Below, piece by piece: positions 14,421 to 22,869 of a stretch of DNA of 45,047 nt. The position numbers and the translations under genes were made by a program. Source of the DNA: Chthonomonadales bacterium (GTDB lineage Bacteria; Armatimonadota; Chthonomonadetes; Chthonomonadales; CAJBBX01); contig JAAYVH010000064.1 of assembly GCA_012517255.1 (NCBI GenBank), positions 1 through 45,047 of the forward strand. Direction: 5' to 3'. Position 1 is the first letter of the stretch. Every line of letters starts with the position of its first letter. The notes beneath the pieces were generated by a model. The model was not told where the DNA came from. It made no database searches and saw nothing but the letters and a program-made list of their open reading frames with translations.

Positions 14421-16207
14421 CCGGCCATCTCCGCGCGTTCGGCCTCAGCCGATGCGGCAGCTTCGGCACGCTGCTCGTCGAGGGCGGCCTTGAACTGCTG
14501 AGTGTACAGGCCGGCGTAGATGCCTCCCTGCTCCAATAGCTCGAGGTGACTGCCGGCCTCCCGAATGACTCCCTTCTCCATCACCACGATCATGTCGGCC
14601 TTGACGATGGTGGAAAGGCGATGGGCGATGACGAATGAGGTCCTGCCCTGCATCAGGCGCTCGAGCGCCTCCTGGATGAGCGTCTCGGTCTCGCTGTCGA
14701 GAGAGGAAGTTGCCTCGTCAAGTACCAGGATGCGAGGATCCGACAGAATGGCTCTGGCTATGGCAATGCGCTGTTTTTCGCCGCCCGACAGCTTGACGCC
14801 CTCCTCACCGATGCGCGTGTCATAGCCTTTCGGGAGCGCCTCTATCACATGAGCCACATTGGCAGCGCGCGCAGCCTCGGCCACCTCCTCATCGGTCGCC
14901 TCGAGCCTCCCGTAGCGGATGTTCTCGCGGATGGTGGTGTTGAACAGGATGGTCTCCTGAATCACCACACCCACCTGGCGCCGCAACGAGGCAAGCGTGA
15001 CATCCCGGATGTCGTGTCCGTCCACGAGGATCGCACCGCCCGTGACATCGTAATGCCTGGACAGAAGGTTGATCATGGTGGTCTTGCCTGAACCTGATTG
15101 GCCAACGAATGCCACCATCTGCCCGGGCTTGACGCTAAGAGACACTCCTTTGATCACGGGCTGTCCCGGCTCATATTCGAACCAGACGTCCCTGTACTCG
15201 ACAGCCCCCTGAATGACCGGCAGCTCTATCGCGGTTGGCTTATCCTTGATATTCGGCTCGGTGTCGAGGGTGCCGAAGATGCGCGTCAGTGCGGCGTTGG
15301 TGCGGGCGATCTGATCGTTGATCTGGATCAGGCGGAGGATGGGGCCGTACAGGTAGCCCGTGATAAACGAAACGAACGCGATCAGCGAACCCGGGGTCAG
15401 GTGGCCGGCCATTACCTGCCTGCCTCCAACGAGCATGATAATGGCGATGCCAAGACCGCTGCCGATGAACTCTGCCAGCGTCCAGAGCCGCGTGCCGAGC
15501 ATGCCCTGATTCACATTCAGCTCGAGCAGATTCCGATTCTGACCGACGAACTGTCGGACCTCAAAGCGCTCCTTGGCGTAGGACTTGACGACCAGGGCTC
15601 CGGCCAGTCGCTCCTGCAGATCGCCCAGCATGATGTCGCGCTCTTCGCGTATCTCATCCGCTCGCTGCTTGATCTTGCCGATGTGCGCCAGGTAGTTGAG
15701 GATGTAGAGGGGAAAAACCGACAGTGACCAGCACGCGAGGTACCAGTTCATGTTGAAGACGATCGCCAACACCGCGATGAGCGTCACCAGATCCGAGACC
15801 AGGGTCACGAAGCCGCCGCTAATGAGCTGATCCAGCGTCGCAACGTCGTTGGTAATGTTCGACATGAGCTTGCCGGTCTGGTTCTTCTCGAAGAAACCCA
15901 GAGATAGCGTCTGCATGTGCGCGTAGAGCTTCCGGCGCATGTCGTACTTGAACCGCTGGCCCAGATAGGTGACGGTCAGCGAGAGACCCGCTCCCACCAG
16001 AGAGCTGGCCAGAGACACGCCGACATAGGCGAGGAAGAACAGGTGGATGGGAAACGGCTTGCGGGCCACAAGGTGATCCACCAGATAGCGGACGATCAGG
16101 GGTCCGGGCAACCCGAGGCCGGCTGTGCACGCCGTGAGGAACACGACAAGCATGAGCACGCGCCAGTAGCGTTTGACCTCGTGGAACAGCCGGACCAGAT
16201 TACGCAC
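14417..16207 (-). CDS. ABC exporter half-transporter, canonical ATPase subunit
   Basis: A 596-residue exporter half. Six membrane helices fill about residues 1-320, with coupling-helix text such as SLGFFEKNQTGKLMSNI. The ATPase domain shows Walker A GQSGSGKTT, Q-loop VVIQET, signature LSGGEKQR, Walker B ILVLDEATSSLD with the catalytic Glu, and H-loop IAHRLST. The start is GTG with an AGG five bases ahead; length is normal. The C-terminal 25 residues are Ala/Glu-rich (EQRAEAAASAEAERAEMAG). It forms an operon with the following half-transporter and probably a heterodimer with one fully competent ATP site. The promoter is not obvious. Confidence 0.95.
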   Translation of the reverse strand: MRNLVRLFHEVKRYWRVLMLVVFLTACTAGLGLPGPLIVRYLVDHLVARKPFPIHLFFLAYVGVSLASSLVGAGLSLTVTYLGQRFKYDMRRKLYAHMQTLSLGFFEKNQTGKLMSNITNDVATLDQLISGGFVTLVSDLVTLIAVLAIVFNMNWYLACWSLSVFPLYILNYLAHIGKIKQRADEIREERDIMLGDLQERLAGALVVKSYAKERFEVRQFVGQNRNLLELNVNQGMLGTRLWTLAEFIGSGLGIAIIMLVGGRQVMAGHLTPGSLIAFVSFITGYLYGPILRLIQINDQIARTNAALTRIFGTLDTEPNIKDKPTAIELPVIQGAVEYRDVWFEYEPGQPVIKGVSLSVKPGQMVAFVGQSGSGKTTMINLLSRHYDVTGGAILVDGHDIRDVTLASLRRQVGVVIQETILFNTTIRENIRYGRLEATDEEVAEAARAANVAHVIEALPKGYDTRIGEEGVKLSGGEKQRIAIARAILSDPRILVLDEATSSLDSETETLIQEALERLMQGRTSFVIAHRLSTIVKADMIVVMEKGVIREAGSHLELLEQGGIYAGLYTQQFKAALDEQRAEAAASAEAERAEMAG

Positions 16208-16436
16208 GGCTGCCTACTCCGGGAAGCCTGCATCTGACGGGCGCAGTCAGATGGCCCCCGCGTTCCAGGCCCTGCCCCACGAACTCGAGCCAGTCCCGCA
16301 ACGGCCCGGCGTGGCCGTGTTTGGGATGGCGTGAGGTAACAGAGGGATTGCGCTCCGTGCCTTGAGCGCCAATGGTACAGACCGTCGTGAGCGCCTCGCG
16401 TGCGCACACATGCAGGTGCGCCAGTGTCTCGTTCAC
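16200..16436 (-). CDS. possible 78-residue protein, doubtful
   Basis: A GTG-initiated frame of 78 codons lies just upstream of the ABC exporter operon and overlaps its first gene by 8 bases. The third-position GC preference resembles that of real neighbouring genes. The product is hydrophilic, with His- and Arg-containing stretches and a segment LRDWLEFVGQGLERGGH that could be a helix. There is no Shine-Dalgarno sequence before the GTG and I recognise no family. It may be a leader peptide coupled to the exporter, or chance. Confidence 0.25.
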   Translation of the reverse strand: MNETLAHLHVCAREALTTVCTIGAQGTERNPSVTSRHPKHGHAGPLRDWLEFVGQGLERGGHLTAPVRCRLPGVGSRA

Positions 16437-16553
16437 GGTGAGCGAACCGGTACTACCAGAATGCCGAGAGTCTACCTCAGTACAACTGCTCGCATGCTAC
16501 CCAACGCCGGACGATTTGCCACCGATTTCTGCACGCGATGCCTGCTCGATCCG
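16437..16553. other. intergenic spacer without recognised features
   Basis: Together with the doubtful frame at 16200-16436 this makes a 346-base gap between the ABC exporter start and the argH stop. I see no tRNA, strong terminator or consensus promoter in it. The exporter promoter should lie here, reading leftwards. Confidence 0.5.
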
Positions 16554-17945
16554 CTAAGACGTCAGCGCCGCCCGCGCAGCCGCTATCTGGATCTTCACCG
16601 CGTCGGTTCCCGTACCGCCCTGAACCGACCGAGACGCGATGGAGTGCTCTACGGTAAGACCTGCAAGGTCCAGCCCGCGGGCCTCAGGTGCTAGCTCGGC
16701 TATCTGCTCAGAGCTCAGGTCCTCCAGCCCGATTCCACGCGCGATACAGGTACGAACCAGACGACCGACGACGCCATGCGCGTCGCGAAATGCCATGCCG
16801 CCTCGCACCAACGCATCGGCAAGGTCCGTCGCAGTCGAGAAGTCGCGCCGCATTGCCGTCTGCATCCGTTCAGCATGAAACGCCGCCGTCCGTATCGTCA
16901 AGGTCAGCGCCGGTACTGTCACCAGTACAGTGTCAACCGCATCGAAAACCGCCTCCTTGTCTTCCTGCATGTCCTTGTTGTAGGCAAGCGGAAGCCCTTT
17001 CATCGTGGTCAGAAGCGACACGGCGTCGCCGATCACGCGCCCTGCTTTGCCGCGGGCGAGCTCGGCAATGTCGGGGTTCTTCTTCTGCGGCATGATGCTG
17101 CTGCCGGTCGTGACAGCATCGCTGAGGGTCACGAAACCGAACTCCTGACTGCTCCAGAGAACCAGCTCCTCCCCCAGCCGCGAGCAGTGCACCATGAGAA
17201 TGGCCGCAGCCATGAGGAACTCCATTAGGAAGTCACGGTCTGAGACAGCATCAAGACTGTTTTCGCTGACCCTCTCAAAGCCGAGGGCCTCAGCCACCAT
17301 CTGCCGATCCACGGGGAATGACGTTCCCGCGAGCGCCCCGGCTCCCAACGGCAAGACAGACGTTCGGCGTTCAGCGTCCATCAGTCGCTCGCGATCGCGC
17401 TGAAGCATCCAGAAGTACGCCAGGAGATGGTGCGATAGGAGGATGGGCTGAGCATGCTGCAGATGCGTGAATCCCGGCATGATCACCCCGAGCTCACGCT
17501 CGGCGGTCTCGAGCAGCGCGCGCTGGAGTTCGGCAACGGCGGCGCGGATCTCGCCCACCACGCGGCGCATGTACATCCGCATGTCGGTCGCCACCTGATC
17601 GTTGCGCGAACGGGCGGTGTGCAGCTTTCCGGCGACCGGTCCGATCCGTGCCCTCAGAAGCGACTCGACGGCTGTGTGGACGTCCTCGGCCCCGGGATCG
17701 AAGGCGATCGAGCCGTCTGCGAGGCCCGCCAGTATCTCGCGCAGGCCTGCGACGATGAGATCCGCTTCCGAGGCCGGGATGATGCCGGTGCGGCCCAGCA
17801 TGGACGCGTGAGCGATGCTGCCCTCGATGTCCTCCCGCCAGAGGCGGGCATCGAAGGCCAGCGAGTTGTTCAGCCGCTCGATGAGAGGATCTGTCTCAGC
17901 CTCAAAGCGACCTCCCCACAGCTTGGCCGCAGGCTGATCGGTCAT
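16554..17945 (-). CDS. argH: argininosuccinate lyase
   Basis: ArgH cleaves argininosuccinate to arginine and fumarate, the last step of arginine synthesis. The 463-residue protein belongs to the fumarase/aspartase superfamily. It shows KLWGGRFEAETDPL at the start, HTARSRNDQVATD, GFTHLQHAQPI with the conserved His, and the signature loop GSSIMPQKKNPD that carries the catalytic Ser. Length is normal. Its ATG overlaps the argG stop by 4 bases, so it is the third gene of argF-argG-argH. Nothing is unusual. Confidence 0.97.
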   Translation of the reverse strand: MTDQPAAKLWGGRFEAETDPLIERLNNSLAFDARLWREDIEGSIAHASMLGRTGIIPASEADLIVAGLREILAGLADGSIAFDPGAEDVHTAVESLLRARIGPVAGKLHTARSRNDQVATDMRMYMRRVVGEIRAAVAELQRALLETAERELGVIMPGFTHLQHAQPILLSHHLLAYFWMLQRDRERLMDAERRTSVLPLGAGALAGTSFPVDRQMVAEALGFERVSENSLDAVSDRDFLMEFLMAAAILMVHCSRLGEELVLWSSQEFGFVTLSDAVTTGSSIMPQKKNPDIAELARGKAGRVIGDAVSLLTTMKGLPLAYNKDMQEDKEAVFDAVDTVLVTVPALTLTIRTAAFHAERMQTAMRRDFSTATDLADALVRGGMAFRDAHGVVGRLVRTCIARGIGLEDLSSEQIAELAPEARGLDLAGLTVEHSIASRSVQGGTGTDAVKIQIAAARAALTS

Positions 17946-19165
17946 GTGCGGTCGCGATCCTTGAGCATCCAGTACATGCGCCCCTGCAGGCCGTGGAGCT
18001 TCACCATTCCCTCGCTCTCCGACTGATCGAAGGTCTTGCTGTCGAACGATGCGAGGTCCTCATTGTAGAGCGCCCAGGCGCTGCGGCGCCCGATCACCGT
18101 GGCAGAGCCTTTGAGCAGACGCACGATGACCTCGCCGGTGACCCTCTCCTGAATCCGATTGATGAACGCTTCGAGGGCATCCTTGAGCGGATCGAACCAC
18201 AGCCCCTTGTACGCCAGCTCACCCCACTCCCTGTCCACCGACGCTTTGAACTTCAGCTCGCCCTGCGTGGCAACCAGCGCTTCCAGCGCGCGATGAGCCG
18301 TGAGAAGCACGACAGCCCCTGGGCATTCGTAGTTCTCCCGGACCTTCAGGCCCAGCATACGGTCTTCCATGATGTCCACACGGCCAACGCCGTGGGCGCC
18401 GGCCAGAGCGTTCACCTTCAGCACGAGATCGAGCGCCTCGAGCCGCTCGCCATCCAGGCTCACCGGCACGCCGTTCTCGAATCCAACGGTCAGGATGCAC
18501 GGATCATCCGGGGCGTCCGCTACGCTGCGGGTCCACTGGAATATCTCCTCCGGCGGCGCGTAGTCGGGCTCTTCCAGCCGCCCTCCTTCGATGCTTCGTC
18601 CCCAGAGGTTCTCGTCAATGCTCCAGATGCGGTCGCGGGTCTGCGAGACGTTCAGCCCGTGGGCCGCCGCATACTCGATCTCCTCGCTGCGCGTCCAGGG
18701 CTCCCGTGTGCCGTCGGGCTTGAGCCGCCCCTCGCGCATCGGGGCAATGATCCGGATATCGGGCGTCAGGGTCCGCATGACATACTCGATGCGGAACTGA
18801 TCGTTGCCCTTGCCGGTGCAGCCATGGGCGTAGGCATCGGCACCCACTCTGCGCGCCACCTCCACCGCCTTGAGGGATATCAGAGGCCGAGCGATGGAAG
18901 TCGAGATCGGGTAGCCCTGGTAGTCCCCGTTCGCCTTGACCGCAGGCCAGCAGTAGCGCTCCACAAACTCAGACCGCGCATCAACGGTGTAGTGCTCCGT
19001 CGCAAGGGCGGCGGCGCGGGCTTCCGCCTGGGCGATGTCGTCGCGCGGCTGCCCAACGTCCACTGTCACGGTCACGACTCGATCGAACCCGTACTCCTCA
19101 CGCATGAGAGGTATGCACACGGACGTATCGAGTCCGCCGGAATACACAAGCACAACAGTTGACAT
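17942..19165 (-). CDS. argG: argininosuccinate synthase
   Basis: ArgG joins citrulline and aspartate using ATP. The start is MSTVVLVYSGGLDTSV at 19165, giving 407 residues, with AAAGG about 9 bases upstream; frames extending to 19255 add a non-homologous Arg/Pro-rich stretch. The ATP pyrophosphatase P-loop YSGGLDTSV lies at residues 8-16. Further family text is HGCTGKGNDQFRIEY and SIDENLWGRSIEGG. It is the middle gene of the arg cluster, 49 bases after argF. No ArgR-type operator is evident nearby. Confidence 0.97.
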   Translation of the reverse strand: MSTVVLVYSGGLDTSVCIPLMREEYGFDRVVTVTVDVGQPRDDIAQAEARAAALATEHYTVDARSEFVERYCWPAVKANGDYQGYPISTSIARPLISLKAVEVARRVGADAYAHGCTGKGNDQFRIEYVMRTLTPDIRIIAPMREGRLKPDGTREPWTRSEEIEYAAAHGLNVSQTRDRIWSIDENLWGRSIEGGRLEEPDYAPPEEIFQWTRSVADAPDDPCILTVGFENGVPVSLDGERLEALDLVLKVNALAGAHGVGRVDIMEDRMLGLKVRENYECPGAVVLLTAHRALEALVATQGELKFKASVDREWGELAYKGLWFDPLKDALEAFINRIQERVTGEVIVRLLKGSATVIGRRSAWALYNEDLASFDSKTFDQSESEGMVKLHGLQGRMYWMLKDRDRT

Positions 19166-19214
19166 TGCGATCGTACCTTTCTCTCTGGCGGGCGTCTGTT
19201 TCGGCGGACCTGCC

Positions 19215-20216
19215 CTATGGCCCGATGAGCAGCGCCAGCACGGCCTTCTGGGCATGCAGACGGTTTTCAGCCTGGTCTAGCGCTGCCGACTGCGGCCCGT
19301 CGAGCACCTCGTCGGTCACTTCCTCGCCGCGATGGGCGGGCAGGCAGTGCAGGAAGATGGCCCTGGCGCCGGCTCTTCGCATGAGATCAGCGTTCACCTG
19401 ATAGGGCGCGAATACGGCCTTCCGCTGCGATGCTTCAGCCTCCTGACCCATGCTCGCCCACACGTCAGTGTAGACTACGTCGGCGTCGGCAACGGCCTCA
19501 TAGGGATTGCCGGTGACACGAATGGCTCCGGGATCGTGGGCCAGACTGCGGGCCTTCTCCACGATCGCGGCATCCGGCTCGTAGCCGGTGGGGCACGCTG
19601 CGATCACCGACGCTCCGGTCAGTGCGGCTCCGAGCATCAGCGAGTGCGCCACGTTGTTGCCATCACCGACCCAGGCAATGCGCACGCCGTCCAGGCGCCC
19701 GAGGCGCTCACGGATGGTGAGCAGGTCGGCGAGCGTCTGACACGGATGCTCCACATCGCTCAGCGCGTTGATGACAGGGATTGCGCAGTTGTCACGCATC
19801 TCCACGAGCGCCGAGTGGTCATACACACGGGCCATGATGGCGCTGACCCACCGCCCCAGGTTTCGGGCCACATCAGCAACGCTCTCGCGCTTACCCAGAC
19901 CGATTTCGGTCGGCCCAAGAACGATGGGGATTCCTCCCAGCTCCCGCATGCCGAGCTCGAACGTCACACGTGTGCGAAGACTGGGTTTCTCGAAGATCAT
20001 CGCCAGCGACCGCGTTCCGTTCCACAGCGGCGCTGCGCCCGTGCCGCGCGCACCCTTGAGAGCCGCTGCGAGGTCAAGAACGCCGGTGACCTGATGCGCA
20101 TCCAGATCAGCGATAGAAATCAGACTCCGCCCTCTGAGCTCGAGGGAGTCGTAGCGGACCGCCGCCCAGGTCGGCGATGGCGTGGTTCGGCCCTCGTTCG
20201 TCGAGTCTTGCCCCAT
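19215..20216 (-). CDS. argF: ornithine carbamoyltransferase
   Basis: ArgF makes citrulline from ornithine and carbamoyl phosphate. The 333-residue protein shows the carbamoyl-phosphate loop FEKPSLRTRVTFE (Leu where many enzymes have Thr), HPCQTLADLLT, the ornithine loop DVWASMGQE and the catalytic FLHCLPAHRGEEV. It is about 20 residues longer than typical because of a hydrophilic N-terminus before the LRGRSLISIADL segment; the true start could be internal. AAGGA lies 11 bases before the ATG. The C-terminal LDQAENRLHAQKAVLALLI is typical. It heads the argFGH unit. Confidence 0.96.
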   Translation of the reverse strand: MGQDSTNEGRTTPSPTWAAVRYDSLELRGRSLISIADLDAHQVTGVLDLAAALKGARGTGAAPLWNGTRSLAMIFEKPSLRTRVTFELGMRELGGIPIVLGPTEIGLGKRESVADVARNLGRWVSAIMARVYDHSALVEMRDNCAIPVINALSDVEHPCQTLADLLTIRERLGRLDGVRIAWVGDGNNVAHSLMLGAALTGASVIAACPTGYEPDAAIVEKARSLAHDPGAIRVTGNPYEAVADADVVYTDVWASMGQEAEASQRKAVFAPYQVNADLMRRAGARAIFLHCLPAHRGEEVTDEVLDGPQSAALDQAENRLHAQKAVLALLIGP

Positions 20217-20412
20217 GACGTTTGGATCCTTGCTCTTGCGTCGCGCGGTTCATGCCCGCAGGGGGTTAGTTTACCGCACCAACGGCTGCCGGACAGCCCC
20301 GCTCACAGGCCAACCTGCCGGTCCGACGCGTCTATACTATACAGGCCGTGTGTTCGCCGGGAGTCGTGGCGCGAATAGGCGGCTGCATGACCGCCTGGCG
20401 CAGGGAGCCGCA

Positions 20413-21225
20413 ATGCTGACATCATACCGCCTTGCTGCGATTGACCTCGACGAGACGCTGATCGCCAAAGACGGATCCGTTCCGCCGCGCAATGCCGAAG
20501 CGGTCGCTCGACTGCGGCAGGCCGGCGTGCTTTGCGTGATTGCAAGCGGACGGATGCATCAGGCCACGCTCCGCTTCGCAGAGGCGCTCGACCTCATGAG
20601 CCCCATCATCTCCTACAACGGGGCGATGATCCGTGATCGCGCAACGGACGAGATATGGCGCCACGTCACGGTTCCGCCCGATCTGGCCTCGGAGATCGTT
20701 CGGTTCTGCGCTGACAATGGCTACCACCTGAACTACTATCTCGACGACCACCTGTACGTGGCGGAAGTCGGCGAGTGGGCCATGCTCTACCATCGCCATA
20801 CGGGATCGAAGATGGAGCCCGTCGGCGATCTGACCAGGCTTGAGGGCACACGTCCGACCAAGATGATCCTCATTGACCGACCGGCCGAGGCAGACCGTCT
20901 GTACGAGGTGATGTCGCAACGCTATGGCGGCCGCCTGTACATCACGCGGACCAATCCCGAGTATCTCGAGTTTATGGCAGCCGGCTGCGACAAGGGAGTG
21001 GCTCTGCGCGAGCTTGCGGACCGCCTGCAGGTCCCAAGGGAGCAGACACTAGCATTCGGCGACGGCGGAAACGACCTTCCGATGATCCAATGGGCCGGCT
21101 TTTCCGTTGCCGTGGCATCGGGCAAAGAAGCCGTGCGACGGGCGGCATCCTGGATTGCGCCTCCCTGCGATGCCGACGGCTTCGCCGTCGCTGTTGACGC
21201 CATTCTGGATGGCCGCATCGGCTAG
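20413..21225 (+). CDS. Cof-type HAD superfamily hydrolase
   Basis: A 270-residue type IIB HAD phosphatase. Motif I is IDLDETLI near residue 9 with both catalytic Asp residues, motif II is the Ser of VIASGR, the conserved Lys lies in TKMILID, and motif IV is AFGDGGNDLPMIQWAG. The cap domain lies between about residues 80 and 190. Such enzymes dephosphorylate sugar phosphates, pyridoxal phosphate or flavin nucleotides; the substrate is not predictable. The ATG has GGGAG 6 bases upstream. Possible -10 TATACT occurs at 20333-20338 without a good -35. It is followed by the acidic protein gene on the same strand. Confidence 0.9.
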   Translation: MLTSYRLAAIDLDETLIAKDGSVPPRNAEAVARLRQAGVLCVIASGRMHQATLRFAEALDLMSPIISYNGAMIRDRATDEIWRHVTVPPDLASEIVRFCADNGYHLNYYLDDHLYVAEVGEWAMLYHRHTGSKMEPVGDLTRLEGTRPTKMILIDRPAEADRLYEVMSQRYGGRLYITRTNPEYLEFMAAGCDKGVALRELADRLQVPREQTLAFGDGGNDLPMIQWAGFSVAVASGKEAVRRAASWIAPPCDADGFAVAVDAILDGRIG

Positions 21226-21257
21226 CCAGACCAGACGTTGCCAGAAGGAGAGCTGCC

Positions 21258-21734
21258 ATGGACTTTCCATCGCGACTGAGCCGGCTTGTTCGGACAAGCA
21301 GCTCTGAGATCTACCTGATCTGGTCCGGTGATCGCCGGGTAGGCCAGGTTGATGTGCACTTCGCCCACGACACGATCCACGCCACGATCATCCTCGAAGC
21401 AGATTTCAGCTATGCGGAAGAGGAGCAACTCATCGCTCAGATAGATGAACAGGTTGTCGAGAGCTATCTCCCGCGCTTTGAACGAGACGATTTCGTGGCG
21501 CATGTCTTCCGCGCCGAGCAGATCAACCGGTACACGGATGCCTCCGGAGCTGTCGAGGACCTCGAGGACATGGAGGAAGTCGAAGGTGCCGATGAGATGG
21601 AAGAGATCGAGGACGAGCCAGACTACGACAACCTCGAGCGACTCTTCGAGGACAGTGACGAGGATGCCGACGACACGCCCGGCATGCCCGACCTGCCGGA
21701 CGACGACGACTATGACCCGTTTCGCGAAGACTGA
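21258..21734 (+). CDS. highly acidic protein of unknown function
   Basis: A 158-residue protein I cannot assign. The first 90 residues look folded, with alternating hydrophobics such as EIYLIWSGDRRVGQVDVHF and ATIILEADFSYAEEEQL. The last 70 residues are almost purely Asp/Glu-rich with few hydrophobics (EDLEDMEEVEGADEMEE, then DLPDDDDYDPFRED) and are probably disordered. A strong ribosome binding site AGGAGAG precedes the ATG. The stop codon is directly followed by the ATG of the dipeptidase gene, so the two are translationally coupled. Acidic tails of this kind may bind basic partners or metals; that is inference. Confidence 0.82.
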   Translation: MDFPSRLSRLVRTSSSEIYLIWSGDRRVGQVDVHFAHDTIHATIILEADFSYAEEEQLIAQIDEQVVESYLPRFERDDFVAHVFRAEQINRYTDASGAVEDLEDMEEVEGADEMEEIEDEPDYDNLERLFEDSDEDADDTPGMPDLPDDDDYDPFRED

Positions 21735-22394
21735 ATGGTGACAGGCGCTCCGGAGCCCATTGCGGCGCTGAACCGCATTCGGATCGTCGAAAACCACGAG
21801 CCGTTGGTTGATCTCCGCGTCGTATGCCCGCACATCGTTGTGCTTGCCCGAGCGCGCCCCTTCGTTCGGGTGCGGGTTGCGGAGATGCTCAACACCGTCC
21901 CGCCGAGGCTGCCTCATGGGCTACGACTGCGTATCAGCACGGCGCTTCGAACAATAGACGATCAACGGCGGCACTGGGACTCTTTCTACCACCACATGCG
22001 CGCCGAGCATCCCGAATGGCCGCTCTCGGCGCTGCACCGCGCGACCGACCGTTTCTTCGCGCCGTATGATCAGCCGGCGCCTCCAGGCCATTGCACCGGC
22101 GCCGCCGTCGATGTGCAGATCATTGACGCGAACGGCGCCCCCCTCGACATGGTGTCGCCCCTCAGCGGATGGGAGGCCGCCCCAACGGACGTTGCGGGCC
22201 TATCCGAGCAAGCCGCGGCCAATCGGCGACTGCTGGTCCAGTCCATGCTCGAGGCCGGTTTCTCCAACTGCAGAGACGAGTACTGGCACTATTCCTACGG
22301 GGACTCGGCGTGGGCGGTGAGGACAGGCCGTCGCGAGTGCTGCTACGGCCTCGTGAAGCCTCCGCCCCTATCTGCGCTCGGGGGCCAGTGCTGA
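21735..22394 (+). CDS. VanX-like D-Ala-D-Ala dipeptidase (peptidase M15)
   Basis: A 219-residue zinc peptidase homologue. The M15 metal site is visible as GHCTGAAVDV with H119 and D126, and DEYWHYSYGD with catalytic E182 and third ligand H185. Arg in RISTALRTIDDQ near residue 66-72 could match the VanX substrate-binding Arg. There is no signal peptide, so the protein looks cytoplasmic, as VanX is. Roles in the family include cell-wall precursor turnover, and glycopeptide resistance when vanHA are present; neither gene is here, so turnover is more likely. It starts immediately after the stop of the acidic protein. A Cys-containing tail (RRECCYGL) is unusual. Confidence 0.85.
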   Translation: MVTGAPEPIAALNRIRIVENHEPLVDLRVVCPHIVVLARARPFVRVRVAEMLNTVPPRLPHGLRLRISTALRTIDDQRRHWDSFYHHMRAEHPEWPLSALHRATDRFFAPYDQPAPPGHCTGAAVDVQIIDANGAPLDMVSPLSGWEAAPTDVAGLSEQAAANRRLLVQSMLEAGFSNCRDEYWHYSYGDSAWAVRTGRRECCYGLVKPPPLSALGGQC

Positions 22395-22395
22395 G

Positions 22396-22857
22396 TCACC
22401 TATCCGGAGCAGCGGGGACCTTGCGCGCGAAGCCCCGAGACAACCGCGCGTAGCTTCGCCTCAGCTCGCCGACCAGCCGACGCACCCGTGCCCTCTGCCG
22501 CGCATCCATCGCTGCCAGCATGTCGCGACACACGAACGCCGTGCACTCCACGGGGCGCAGATCGTCCGGGAAGGTGCACCCGTGCGAACGGAGGAATGGG
22601 CATGGAACCGACAAGGGCTCGCCGTCGAGAACGAGAGCCGACGTGGCCTGAGCGATGGCGATCATCACTGGATCGTCACGGTCGTCGCCATCCTCGCGCC
22701 ATCCCCCGGCCTGCGCCAGCAGCACATCAACCGGTCCCACCCGGGCAGGGACGCGGCAACATGGGTTCGGGCACGTCGCACAAAGCCGAGCCGTCAGGCC
22801 CGCAAACTCATTGCGCAGGGCACGCTGGGCCTTTCGATAGTCGTCGAACGCCCCCAT
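22396..22857 (-). CDS. YkgJ-family cysteine-cluster protein
   Basis: A 153-residue protein with the spacing of the putative zinc- or iron-chelating YkgJ/FliB-like family: CATCPNPCC near residue 26, then VPCPFLRSHGCTFPDDLRPVEC and FVCRD. These Cys residues could bind a metal or Fe-S cluster. The C-terminal 40 residues are a basic helix. AGGAAGG lies just before the ATG. It is 12 bases downstream of the clostripain-family gene and convergent with the dipeptidase gene with a 1-base gap. The biochemical role of this family is not established. Confidence 0.82.
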   Translation of the reverse strand: MGAFDDYRKAQRALRNEFAGLTARLCATCPNPCCRVPARVGPVDVLLAQAGGWREDGDDRDDPVMIAIAQATSALVLDGEPLSVPCPFLRSHGCTFPDDLRPVECTAFVCRDMLAAMDARQRARVRRLVGELRRSYARLSRGFARKVPAAPDR

Positions 22858-22869
22858 CGGCCTTCCTGT

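Noticed and set aside
12636-14501. Plus-strand open frame of 621 codons
   Set aside because: It lies antisense to the ABC exporter gene, whose motifs are all intact. Its product has no family features and is a composition artefact of GC-rich DNA.
17993-19162. Plus-strand open frame of 389 codons opposite argG
   Set aside because: It is antisense to a certain argG gene and shows no family features.
20217-20412. ArgR-type operator or strong divergent promoters between argF and the HAD gene
   Set aside because: No TGAAT-type ARG box was seen, and TATACT at 20333 lacks a matching -35 box.
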